From contig JBBELK010001414.1 in assembly GCA_037783545.1 (NCBI GenBank), positions 40,870-104,869 of the forward strand: a DNA stretch of 64,000 nucleotides, written 5' to 3'. The notes under the pieces were generated by a model. It had not been told where the DNA came from and made no database searches. It was given only the letters and a program-made list of their open reading frames with translations. Both the position numbers and the translations under genes were made by a program. Of the stretch, positions 38,058-47,945 are shown in pieces (the stretch's first letter is position 1; each line of letters starts with the position of its first letter). The stretch is from Henricia sp. BOLD:AAB3569 (lineage: Eukaryota > Echinodermata > Asteroidea > Spinulosida > Echinasteridae).

Positions 38058-38074
38058 GACCACACTGCGGAGCC
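38058..38074 (+). repeat. Satellite monomer with 11-bp deletion (copy 2)
   Basis: Same deletion junction as at 28855, with the same downstream GAAGGCTC variant and the same preceding monomer type (AGTCACGAAGCC). Monomer spacing is 286 bp (37976 to 38262). The shared context suggests one deletion event later copied within a larger block, about 9.2 kb (31 monomers) apart. Confidence 0.85.
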
Positions 38075-41000
38075 AAACTGCGGTGCGTTAACGACAGTCC
38101 GAATGACTGAGCATGCGCACAACTCAGGAGTACCCCAAAGAGGTGTGTACAGACAGCCACGGTTTGCGCGAGAGCAGTCAGGAAGGCTCAACCCAGTTTT
38201 TTCCAAACTTTGAAATTTCTCTGCCATTTCCCGGCGAAAGTCTGTCAATTTTTTATGACAAGTGCGCAATATAGAGAGTTTAGGGCATGCAAAATTTGAA
38301 GTTCGTCGGAACATTTTTCGACCTCCAAATTTGCCGACGTTTGGACCACACTTTGACCAAATTGCCGAGCCAAACTGCGGTGCGTTAACGACAGTCCGAA
38401 TGACTGAGCATGCGCACAACTCAGGCGTACCCCAAAGAGGTGTGTACAGACAGCCACGGTTTGCGCGAGAGCAGTCAGGAAGCCTAAACCCAGTTTTTTC
38501 TAAACTTTGAAATTTCTCTGCCATTTCCCGGCGAAAGTCTGTCAATTTTTTATGACAAGTGCGCAATATAGAGAGTTTAGGGCATGCAAAATTTGAAGTT
38601 CGTCGGAACATTTTTCGACCTCCAAATTTGCCGACGTTTGGACCACACTTTGACCAAATTGCCGAGCCAAACTGCGGTGCGTTAACGACAGTCCGAATGA
38701 CTGAGCATGCGCACAACTCAGGAGTACCCCAAAGAGGTGTGTACAGACAGCCACGGTTTGCGCGAGAGCAGTCAGGAAGCCTCAACCCAGTTTTTTCTAA
38801 ACTTTGAAATTTCTCTGCCATTTCCCGGCGAAAGTCTGTCAATTTGTTATGACAAGTGCGCAATATAGAGAGTTTAGGGCATGCAAAATTTGAAGTTCGT
38901 CGGAACATTTTTCGACCTCCAAATTTGCCGACGTTTGGACCACACTTTGACCAAATTGCCGAGCCAAACTGCGGTGCGTTAACGACAGTCCGAATGACTG
39001 AGCATGCGCACAACTCAGGAGTACCCCAAAGAGGTGTGTACAGACAGCCACGGTTTGCGCGAGAGCAGTCAGGAAGCCTCAACCCAGTTTTTTCTAAACT
39101 TTGAAATTTCTCTGCCATTTCCCGGCGAAAGTCTGTCAATTTTTTATGACAAGTGCGCAATATAGAGAGTTTAGGGCATGCAAAATTTGAAGTTCGTCGG
39201 AACATTTTTCGACCTCCAAATTTGCCGACGTTTGGACCACACTTTGACCAAATTGCCGAGCCAAACTGCAGTGCGTTAACGACAGTCCGAATTACTGAGC
39301 ATGCGCACAACTCAGGAGTACCCCAAAGAGGTGTGTACAGACAGCCACGGTTTGCGCGAGAGCAGTCAGGAAGCCTCAACCCAGTTTTTTCTAAACTTTG
39401 AAATTTCTCTGCCATTTCCCGGCGAAAGTCTGTCAATTTTTTATGACAAGTGCGCAATGTAGAGAGTTTAGGGCATGCAAAATTTGAAGTTCGTCGGAAC
39501 ATTTTTCGACCTCCAAATTTGCCGACGTTTGGACCACACTTTGACCAAATTGCCGAGCCAAACTGCGGTGCGTTAACGACAGTCCGAATGACTGAGCATG
39601 CGCACAACTCAGGAGTACCCCAAAGAGGTGTGTACAGACAGCCACGGTTTGCGCGAGAGCAGTCAGGAAGCCTCAACCCAGTTTGTTCTAAACTTTGAAA
39701 TTTCTCTGCCATTTCCCGGCGAAAGTCTGTCAATTTTTTTATGACAAGTGCGCAATATAGAGAGTTTAGGGCATGCAAAATTTGAAGTTCGTCGGAACAT
39801 TTTTCGACCTCCAAATTTGCCGACGTTTGGACCACACTTTGACCAAATTGCCGAGCCAAACTGCGGTGCGTTAACGACAGTCCGAATGACTAAGCATGCG
39901 CACAACTCAGGAGTACCCCAAAGAGGTGTGTAAAGACAGCCACGGTTTGCGCGAGAGCAGTCAGGAAGCCTCAACCCAGTTTTTTCTAAACTTTGAAATT
40001 TCTCTGCCATTTCCCGGCGAAAGTCTGTCAATTTTTTATGACAAGTGCGCAATATAGAGAGTTTAGGGCATGCAAAATTTGAAGTTCGTCGGAACATTTT
40101 TCGACCTCCAAATTTGCCGACGTTTGGACCACACTTTGACCAAATTGCCGAGCCAAACTGCGGTGCGTTAACGACAGTCCGAATGACTGAGCATGCGCAC
40201 AACTCAGGAGTACCCCAAAGAGGTGTGTACAGACAGCCACGGTTTGCGCGAGAGCAGTCAGGAAGCCTAAACCCAGTTTTTTCTAAACTTTGAAATTTCT
40301 CTGCCATTTCCCGGCGAAAGTCTGTCAATTTTTTATGACAAGTGCGCAATATAGAGAGTTTAGGGCATGCAAAATTTGAAGTTCGTCGGAACATTTTTCG
40401 ACCTCCAAATTTGCCGACGTTTGGACCACACTTTGACCAAATTGCCGAGCCAAACTGCGGTGCGTTAACGACAGTCCGAATGACTGAGCATGCGCACAAC
40501 TCAGGAGTACCCCAAAGAGGTGTGTACAGACAGCCACGGTTTGCGCGAGAGCAGTCAGGAAGCCTCAACCCAGTTTTTTCTAAACTTTGAAATTTCTCTG
40601 CCATTTCCCGGCGAAAGTCTGTCAATTTTGTATGACAAGTGCGCAATATAGAGAGTTAAGGGCATGCAAAATTTGAAGTTCGTCGGAACATTTTTCGACC
40701 TCCAAATTTGCCGACGTTTGGACCACACTTTGACCAAATTGCCGAGCCAAACTGCGGTGCGTTAACGACAGTCCGAATGACTGAGCATGCGCACAACTCA
40801 GGAGTACCCCAAAGAGGTGTGTACAGACAGCCACGGTTTGCGCGAGAGCAGTCAGGAAGCCTCAACCCAGTTTTTTCTAAACTTTGAAATTTCTCTGCCA
40901 TTTCCCGGCGAAAGTCTGTCAATTTTTTATGACAAGTGCGCAATATAGAGAGTTTAGGGCATGCAAAATTTGAAGTTCGTCGGAACATTTTTCGACCTCC

Positions 41001-42040
41001 AAATTTGCCGACGTTTGGACCACACTTTGACCAAATTGCCGAGCCAAACTGCGGTGCGTTAACGACAGTCCGAATGACTGAGCATGCGCACAACTCAGGA
41101 GTACCCCAAAGAGGTGTGTACAGACAGCCACGGTTTGCGCGAGAGCAGTCAGGAAGCCTCAACCCAGTTTTTTCTAAACTTTGAAATTTCTCTGCCATTT
41201 CCCGGCGAAAGTCTGTCAATTTTATTATGACAAGTGCGCAATATAGAGAGTTTAGGGCATGCAAAATTTGAAGTTCGTCGGAATATTTTTCGACCTCCAA
41301 ATTTGCCGACGTTTGGACCACACTTTGACCAAATTGCCGAGCCAAACTGCGGTGCGTTAACGACAGTCCGAATGACTGAGCATGCGCACAACTCAGGAGT
41401 ACCCCAAAGAGGTGTGTACAGACAGCCACGGTTTGCGCGAGAGCAGTCAGGAAGCCTCAACCCAGTTTTTTCTAAACTTTGAAATTTCTCTGCCATTTCC
41501 CGGCGAAAGTCTGTCAATTGTTTATGACAAGTGCGCAATATAGAGAATTTAGGGCATGCAAAATTTGAAGTTCGTCGGAACATTTTTCGACCTCCAAATT
41601 TGCCGACGTTTGGACCACACTTTGACCAAATTGCCGAGCCAAACTGCGGTGCGTTAACGACAGTCCGAATGACTGAGCATGCGCACAACTCAGGAGTACC
41701 CCAAAGAGGTGTGTAAAGACAGCCACGGTTTGCGCGAGAGCAGTCAGGAAGCCTCAACCCAGTTTTTTCTAAACTTTGAAATTTCTTTGCCATTTCCCGG
41801 CGAAAGTCTGTCAATTTTGTATGACAAGTGCGCAATATAGAGAGTTAAGGGCATGCAAAATTTGAAGTTCGTCGGAACATTTTTCGACCTCCAAATTTGC
41901 CGACGTTTGGACCACACTTTGACCAAATTGCCGAGCCAAACTGCGGTGCGTTAACGACAGTCCGAATGACTGAGCATGCGCACAACTCAGGAGTACCCCA
42001 AAGAGGTGTGTACAGACAGCCACGGTTTGCGCGAGAGCAG

Positions 42041-43837
42041 TCAGGAAGCCTCAACCCAGTTTTTTCTAAACTTTGAAATTTCTCTGCCATTTCCCGGCGA
42101 AAGTCTGTCAATTTTTTTATGACAAGTGCGCAATATAGAGAGTTTAGGGCATGCAAAATTTGAAGTTCGTCGGAACATTTTTCGACCTCCAAATTTGCCG
42201 ACGTTTGGACCACACTTTGACCAAATTGCCGAGCCAAACTGCGGTGCGTTAACGACAGTCCGAATGACTGAGCATGCGCACAACTCAGGAGTACCCCAAA
42301 GAGGTGTGTACAGACAGCCACGGTTTGCACGAGAGCAGTCAGGAAGCCTCAACCCAGTTTTTTCTAAACTTTGAAATTTCTCTGCCATTTCCCGGCGAAA
42401 GTCTGTCAATTTTTTATGACAAGTGCGCAATATAGAGAGTTTAGGGCATGCAAAATTTGAAGTTCGTCGGAACATTTTTCGACCTCCAAATTTGCCGACG
42501 TTTGGACCACACTTTGACCAAATTGCCGAGCCAAACTGCGGTGCGTTAACGACAGTCCGAATGACTGAGCATGCGCACAACTCAGGAGTACCCCAAAGAG
42601 GTGTGTACAGACAGCCACGGTTTGCGCGAGAGCAGTCAGGAAGCCTCAACCCAGTTTTTTCTAAACTTTGAAATTTCTCTGCCATTTCCCGGCGAAAGTC
42701 TGTCAATTTTTTTATGACAAGTGCGCAATATAGAGAGTTTAGGGCATGCAAAATTTGAAGTTCGTCGGAATATTTTTCGACCTCCAAATTTGCCGACGTT
42801 TGGACCACACTTTGACCAAATTGCCGAGCCAAACTGCGGTGCGTTAACGACAGTCCGAATGACTGAGCATGCGCACAACTCAGGAGTACCCCAAAGAGGT
42901 GTGTACAGACAGCCACGGTTTGCGCGAGAGCAGTCAGGAAGCCTCAACCCAGTTTTTTCTAAACTTTGAAATTTCTCTGCCATTTCCCGGCGAAAGTCTG
43001 TCAATTTTTTTATGACAAGTGCGCAATATAGAGAGTTTAGGGCATGCAAAATTTGAAGTTCGTCGGAACATTTTTCGACCTCCAAATTTGCCGACGTTTG
43101 GACCACACTTTGACCAAATTGCCGAGCCAAACTGCGGTGCGTTAACGACAGTCCGAATGACTGAGCATGCGCACAACTCAGGAGTACCCCAAAGAGGTGT
43201 GTACAGACAGCCACGGTTTGCACGAGAGCAGTCAGGAAGCCTCAACCCAGTTTTTTCTAAACTTTGAAATTTCTCTGCCATTTCCCGGCGAAAGTCTGTC
43301 AATTTTTTATGACAAGTGCGCAATATAGAGAGTTTAGGGCATGCAAAATTTGAAGTTCGTCGGAACATTTTTCGACCTCCAAATTTGCCGACGTTTGGAC
43401 CACACTTTGACCAAATTGCCGAGCCAAACTGCGGTGCGTTAACGACAGTCCGAATGACTGAGCATGCGCACAACTCAGGAGTACCCCAAAGAGGTGTGTA
43501 CAGACAGCCACGGTTTGCGCGAGAGCAGTCAGGAAGCCTCAACCCAGTTTTTTCTAAACTTTGAAATTTCTCTGCCATTTCCCGGCGAAAGTCTGTCAAT
43601 TTTTTTATGACAAGTGCGCAATATAGAGAGTTTAGGGCATGCAAAATTTGAAGTTCGTCGGAATATTTTTCGACCTCCAAATTTGCCGACGTTTGGACCA
43701 CACTTTGACCAAATTGCCGAGCCAAACTGCGGTGCGTTAACGACAGTCCGAATGACTGAGCATGCGCACAACTCAGGAGTACCCCAAAGAGGTGTGTACA
43801 GACAGCCACGGTTTGCGCGAGAGCAGTCAGGAAGCCT
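42041..43837 (+). repeat. 893-bp three-monomer higher-order repeat, second copy cut by the LINE
   Basis: The variants GTTTGCACGAGAG (about 42325 and 43218) and GTCGGAATATTTTTC (about 42767 and 43660) recur 893 bp apart, along with the same order of seven-T, six-T and seven-T linkers. The second copy ends at 43837, where the retrotransposon begins. A related GGAATATTTTTC monomer is at about 41281. Confidence 0.8.
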
Positions 43838-44177
43838 TCACCGGCTCTGTTCACCGGCTGCCTGTAAAACATTTTACGTGCTGTGTTTGTTGTTTTAAAT
43901 CTGTAAAAATCTCAACTTTACGGGAACATCATCGATGTTACTGCTATTGGACGTTTGTACCTGTTGTTAGTTATTCCTTTCGACCTGTTTTGCTGAATAT
44001 AGACTGTGATGTAAGTGTGTTTTAGACGAGTATTACGAGAGTGGTCTGCTGAGATTTCCCACGCTACGTACATGTGTTGTACTGCAGTTCGTGTGCTTCA
44101 TTAACTGAGATAGAGCTACCATCCTTGTGTGATTTGTGTGGATTGTTTGAAACTCTTGCCAGTACTGGAACGTTATA
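43838..44177 (+). other. LINE 5' leader with direct repeat and short upstream ORFs
   Basis: This unique 340-bp stretch precedes the LINE ORF. It begins with two copies of TTCACCGGCT spaced 13 bp apart (43837-43846 and 43850-43859). Short ATG ORFs are visible at 43935 (11 codons), 44009 (ATG followed directly by TAA) and about 44071 (10 codons), which would be expected to lower initiation at the main ATG. An in-frame TGA at 44148-44150 closes the main frame upstream. LINEs usually carry an internal promoter in this region; I see no recognisable core promoter motif, so promoter function is only inferred from the family. Confidence 0.6.
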
Positions 44178-47100
44178 ATGACCGCCATAATACTTGCCAG
44201 GACTACATTCTACACTACATTGTTCATCACATTTTTTATACAATGCCAGCTTCCATTTTCACTTGCCAGCCACGTCAATGGTGCATATTTGATGTCGGTT
44301 CCCTGTTTGGAACATTACTGTGATCATCTAGAACATGAGCATGTCCCAGAGATTATACTTGCTGGGGCAAGATTGAATAATCTTCCGTCTGTCGTCAAAC
44401 TAAAACTGTGTACAGTTGGTTTTTGTCCCTCAAAGTCACCAATAGCTAAGTGGTCAAAACATGGCTACTTATGCATGGTCATCCCTGGTCATGACCCACC
44501 TACAGATGTCACCATTTTCATGGATGTATTAAAAAACCCTGGACCTTATATGCCTGCAGATGTGGACCAGCGAATTACAGACATTCTAAGAGATCAGCAT
44601 GGTGTACAACGAGTTACTTATTCTTCTAATGAATTGAAAGAGCTAAGACAAGGGATTAAGTTTTGTTTAACAAAACCTATATACGACAGTCTGAAAGCAA
44701 TGGATTTATTGAAGAAAAGGCGAGGCCGTAAAGCAGGTCATCGGCATTTGTCCACTCAAATTGCTGACATCACGAGTCGTGGGGGAATGCTGAATAGTAA
44801 GACTAATAAAAAACTCCTTTTTAATCAGGCTAGTGTTGATCAGTTTCAGTGTTTTAGTCAAAGAGGACTCCATTTAATCCATCTTAATGTAAGATCACTC
44901 ATTTCAAAACTCTCGGAATTTAAGCTCGTCGTCCAAAAGTCCAAAGCGGCTATAATTGGAGTGTCCGAATCATGGCTTAACGAGTCGGTCCAGGATGCTG
45001 AAATTATGATCGATGGATACTCGGTCTTGCGTCACGACAGGTCTCGACATGGTGGAGGAGTCTGCGTGTATATTAAAAACAACTTTGCATTCAACCAAAG
45101 ACAGGATTTAATGAGAGACAATATGGAATCAATTTGGTTTGATCTTCTGCTGCCCAAGACGAAACCTATAACAATTGGTGTGTGTTATCGACCTCCTAAG
45201 GACAATCATTTTCTTGAACTGTTGGAAAGCACTCTGTTAAACATCGGCTTTGAGCGAGAAACAATCATCTTGGGCGACTTTAACATTAATTATCTTCAGC
45301 AAGATTGTAGTTTGTTCAAAGACTATAGAGACATTTTGGATTCATTGGATCTTAAGCAACTGATTAAGGATCCTACTCGTGTCACAGATACGTGTTCCAC
45401 ATTACTCGATCATATTGTTTGCAATCGCGAAGGCAGGATTTGTCAAGCAGGAACTATGAACTTGGGACTGAGTGATCACTGTCTTATTTATTGTACACGC
45501 AAAGTTATTAAAACTCTGAATGTTGATGGTCATAACACGATTAACATTAGATCTTTAAGGCATTATAGTGTAGAGGATTTTTTATTGAAATTGTCCTCTG
45601 CTGATTGGTCTCATGTGTATTGCAGTAGTGTTGACAATGCTTGGGACAATTTCAAAGGTACACTTTTGAATGTTCTCGACACTGTGGCTCCAATTAAGGA
45701 GATTAGATTAAAGACCAGAACAGAACCATGGTTTCATCATGAAATTCTTGAAAACATTAGGGCCAGAGACCAACTCCTGCATAAGTACATGAAAGACAGA
45801 AGTAATATTGCTCTCTATAAAGCATATTGTCAAATTAGGAATAAAATTCAAAGAGATGTTCGATCCGCAAAAGCAAATTATCTCGGTCGCAAGATCGATG
45901 AACACAGAAATAATTCTAAAAGACTTTGGCAACAGTTTAAATCACTTGGTTACAGCAGTAAGTCGAAAGGTCAAGCAAAAGTGGTTTTAGAAGTTGACGG
46001 TGAACTTTGTTTTGATTCGTACAGAGTGGCGAACTATTTTAATAAGTTCTATACAACAGTTGCATCTGATCTGGTGGTTAAGCTGCCTTGTGCCAAAAAT
46101 ACTTACAACACTGAATCTGGAATTTTTAAGGAATATTATGAAAGTGAAGGTGTTATTCGTGATTCCTTTAAGCTTTCTGCTGTAACCACTGACTTTGTGT
46201 ATAAGGAATTGCTCAAATTAAACGTGAATAAAAGTACAGGTTCAGATAATATACCGGTCAAATTTCTTAAAGATGGTGCTTACATCTTAAGAGGTCCAGT
46301 TTCGTTTATCATTAATTTGTCAATTTCCAGTAATACTGTTCCTACTGAACTGAAGTTTGCTAGAGTTAGACCATTATTTAAGAAAAATAGTAGGACTGAT
46401 GCTAGCAATTACAGACCGGTCAGCATATTAAGTACAATTTCCAAGCTTTTGGAAAGAGCTGTGTATAACCAACTAGACAAATATTTTACTGATAATAATC
46501 TCATTTATAATTTGCAATCGGGATTTAGAAGTTCTTATTCAACTGATTCTTGTCTGATTTATCTCACTGATTATATTCGATCTCAGATAGCCAAAGGTAA
46601 TTATACAGGTATGGTGTTGCTGGATTTACAGAAGGCTTTTGACACTGTAGATCATATGATTTTGTGTCAAAAATTACAAGCCATGGGTATTCATTCTGAA
46701 TCTATTTGCTGGATTCAATCATACCTCTCTAACAGACAACAAGTAGTTAGTGTTAATCAAGTTGAATCAGAACCAATGACAATTACATGTGGTGTCCCAC
46801 AGGGCAGTGTATTAGGGCCACTGCTTTTTCTTTGTTATGTAAATGATATGAAAATGAGTGTTCAGTGTGATTTGCTACTGTATGCTGATGACAGTGCCCT
46901 ATTCGTTTCTGGTAAAGACCCGGAAATAATAGCCGACAGTTTGAGTAGGGAGCTGGAATCATGCAGACAGTGGCTAATTGATAACAAGTTGTCTTTGCAC
47001 CTTGGTAAAACTGAGTCAATCCTTTTTGGATCTAAAAGGAAAATAAGTAGTATTGATAGATTTGAAGTGTGTTGCAATGGAAAGATTATTACTCCTTCAA

Positions 47101-47723
47101 ATTCCGTTAAATATTTGGGCATAACACTCGACCAGAGTCTAACTGGTGAGAACATTGCAAACTCTGTGATTAAAAAGGCCGGTGCTAGATTGCAATTTCT
47201 TTATAGACATGTCAACTGCTTAAATGAGAGATCCCGTAAAACACTTTGTACTGCTCTCATACAATGCCATTTTGATTATTGTTGTACATCCTGGTATTCA
47301 GCATTATCTGTAAAATTGAAAAAGAGGTTGCAAGTTACACAAAATAAAATTGTTCGGTTTATTTTGAATAAGGATTCAAGATCACATATTGGCCAAACAG
47401 AGTTGAATAAGTTGGGTATGTTAAGTGTGAGTGATCGTGTTACACAACTTAAACTGAACCATGTTTATAAAAATTTTCATGTGATGGCACCAGACTACCT
47501 TTGTCATAAATTTAGGAAGGTTTCTGATCTGCATAATTATTCTACCAGGGGTAGTTTTATAAATTTTGTCGTTCCAAGAATGAAAGGGCAAGAGTGCAAT
47601 GCATTTTTTTATACGGGAATTCATGAATGGAATTTACTTCCCAACAGTGTCAAATGTTCCAATAGCTTTTATCAATTTAAGAGGGCAGTAAAAGAACATC
47701 TTGCCTCTTGGTCAAATCTGTAA
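44178..47723 (+). CDS. LINE ORF2-like polyprotein: APE endonuclease plus reverse transcriptase
   Basis: Protein of 1181 aa that nicks target DNA and reverse-transcribes its own RNA at the nick. The ATG at 44178 is the first in frame after an upstream TGA, with A at -3. Residues 2-30 are hydrophobic and signal-peptide-like. A 2A-like DVLKNPGP lies at 116-123, followed by a basic patch at 179-190 (KKRRGRK). Endonuclease, about 231-440: N237 in HLNVRS, E264 in SESW, Y337 in YRPP, D367 and N369 in GDFN, D411 and H412 in LLDH, D433 and H434 in LSDH; the full APE catalytic set is present. Reverse transcriptase, about 680-950: GSDNIP near 688, RPVSIL at 746-751, motif A with D816 (LLDLQKAFD), motif B GVPQGS at 872-877, motif C YADD at 902-905. 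A Cys/Trp-rich C-terminal region (about 1024-1040, HFDYC) resembles CR1/L2 proteins. There is no RNase H domain and no stop or frameshift. Clade assignment is tentative. Confidence 0.95.
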   Translation: MTAIILARTTFYTTLFITFFIQCQLPFSLASHVNGAYLMSVPCLEHYCDHLEHEHVPEIILAGARLNNLPSVVKLKLCTVGFCPSKSPIAKWSKHGYLCMVIPGHDPPTDVTIFMDVLKNPGPYMPADVDQRITDILRDQHGVQRVTYSSNELKELRQGIKFCLTKPIYDSLKAMDLLKKRRGRKAGHRHLSTQIADITSRGGMLNSKTNKKLLFNQASVDQFQCFSQRGLHLIHLNVRSLISKLSEFKLVVQKSKAAIIGVSESWLNESVQDAEIMIDGYSVLRHDRSRHGGGVCVYIKNNFAFNQRQDLMRDNMESIWFDLLLPKTKPITIGVCYRPPKDNHFLELLESTLLNIGFERETIILGDFNINYLQQDCSLFKDYRDILDSLDLKQLIKDPTRVTDTCSTLLDHIVCNREGRICQAGTMNLGLSDHCLIYCTRKVIKTLNVDGHNTINIRSLRHYSVEDFLLKLSSADWSHVYCSSVDNAWDNFKGTLLNVLDTVAPIKEIRLKTRTEPWFHHEILENIRARDQLLHKYMKDRSNIALYKAYCQIRNKIQRDVRSAKANYLGRKIDEHRNNSKRLWQQFKSLGYSSKSKGQAKVVLEVDGELCFDSYRVANYFNKFYTTVASDLVVKLPCAKNTYNTESGIFKEYYESEGVIRDSFKLSAVTTDFVYKELLKLNVNKSTGSDNIPVKFLKDGAYILRGPVSFIINLSISSNTVPTELKFARVRPLFKKNSRTDASNYRPVSILSTISKLLERAVYNQLDKYFTDNNLIYNLQSGFRSSYSTDSCLIYLTDYIRSQIAKGNYTGMVLLDLQKAFDTVDHMILCQKLQAMGIHSESICWIQSYLSNRQQVVSVNQVESEPMTITCGVPQGSVLGPLLFLCYVNDMKMSVQCDLLLYADDSALFVSGKDPEIIADSLSRELESCRQWLIDNKLSLHLGKTESILFGSKRKISSIDRFEVCCNGKIITPSNSVKYLGITLDQSLTGENIANSVIKKAGARLQFLYRHVNCLNERSRKTLCTALIQCHFDYCCTSWYSALSVKLKKRLQVTQNKIVRFILNKDSRSHIGQTELNKLGMLSVSDRVTQLKLNHVYKNFHVMAPDYLCHKFRKVSDLHNYSTRGSFINFVVPRMKGQECNAFFYTGIHEWNLLPNSVKCSNSFYQFKRAVKEHLASWSNL
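44523..44546 (+). other. 2A-like translational recoding motif, variant (DVLKNPGP)
   Basis: Codons 116-123 of the LINE ORF read DVLKNPGP. The 2A consensus is D-(V/I)-E-x-N-P-G-P; every fixed position matches except Glu, which is Leu here. In active 2A the ribosome skips the bond between the final Gly and Pro, here G122 and P123, which would release a 122-aa leader from the enzyme. 2A-like sequences are known in APE-type LINEs of Trypanosoma cruzi and several marine invertebrates. Loss of the Glu is expected to weaken activity, so this may be a weak or decayed site. The match is clear, the function unproven. Confidence 0.6.
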
Positions 47724-47945
47724 TTTGCCTGTCACACATTTTTACCAGCTATGCCAGTTATTTATATGTATTTGTTATTGTCTATGTGTAAGGACCCCGG
47801 TGGAAATAAGCCGTTTTATTATCAGCTTTTTGGGTTATCCTTGGCTTGTTTTTATGTAGTAATTGTACTTTTGTTTGTATATTTGTGTTTTTGAGCTATG
47901 TTTTTTGTCTATTTTAGCCAAAATAAATAAATAAATAAAATAAAA
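47724..47945 (+). other. LINE 3' untranslated region and AAAT-repeat tail
   Basis: After the TAA at 47721-47723 there are about 195 bp of T-rich untranslated sequence with one GC-richer segment, AAGGACCCCGGTGGAAATAA (47790-47809), ahead of the tail. In this family the enzyme usually recognises a structured 3' end, so this segment is a candidate recognition element (inference). The tail from 47920 is a run of AAAT and AAAAT units. It contains AATAAA words (first at 47922-47927) that could act as a polyadenylation signal. The tail merges with the A residues of the satellite, so its last two or three bases are ambiguous. Confidence 0.8.

Larger units (their letters stand above)
1..43837 (+). repeat. 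297-bp satellite array, left segment (about 147 monomers)
   Basis: Head-to-tail tandem repeat. Landmark words recur every 297 bp, for example TTTAGGGCATGC, GCGTTAACGACAG and CATTTCCCGGCGAAAG. Most monomers are 297 bp. Many are 298 bp because a T tract before ATGACAAGTG varies (six or seven T, or with one G inside). Substitutions are few and mostly shared by several monomers, so subtypes can be recognised. A hand count on one consensus monomer gives 139 G+C of 297 (about 47 percent) and 17 CpG. Each monomer holds the 6-bp palindromes GCATGC (twice), GTTAAC and TGTACA. No gene lies inside. Such arrays are typically pericentromeric, centromeric or heterochromatic blocks, but nothing here fixes the chromosomal position. 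I do not recognise the family. Confidence 0.97.
43838..47945 (+). mobile_element. Non-LTR (LINE) retrotransposon, CR1/L2-like, apparently intact coding region
   Basis: A 4.1-kb unique sequence interrupts the satellite within one monomer, between GAAGCCT (ends 43837) and AACCCAG (from 47944). It comprises a leader of about 340 bp, one ORF of 1181 codons with APE endonuclease and reverse transcriptase domains, a 3' untranslated region of about 200 bp and a tail of AAAT/AAAAT repeats. There are no long terminal repeats. The tandem short-repeat tail, APE endonuclease and absence of RNase H fit the CR1/L2 (Jockey-related) group; the exact clade (CR1, L2, Crack, Daphne) is uncertain without a tree. 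No separate ORF1 is present, so the element is either a single-ORF type or 5'-truncated upstream of ORF2. No clear target-site duplication is seen. Uninterrupted coding suggests recent insertion. Confidence 0.95.

Noticed and set aside
1..43837. CRISPR array
   Set aside because: The repeat unit is 297 bp and contiguous. There are no unique spacers between short repeats and no cas genes, and the resident element is a eukaryotic LINE.
44129..44323. Separate 64-codon ORF upstream of and overlapping the LINE ORF
   Set aside because: It begins with GTG, overlaps the main ORF in another frame and has no recognisable feature. An ATG at 44178 with a continuous 1181-codon frame is far better supported.
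45708..47624. Minus-strand ORFs of 60-100 codons inside the LINE
   Set aside because: They lie opposite the conserved endonuclease/reverse transcriptase coding region and are expected shadows; no independent motif supports them.
43838..47945. LTR retrotransposon or endogenous retrovirus
   Set aside because: No terminal repeats, gag, protease, integrase or RNase H are present. The APE-type endonuclease and AAAT tail identify a non-LTR element.
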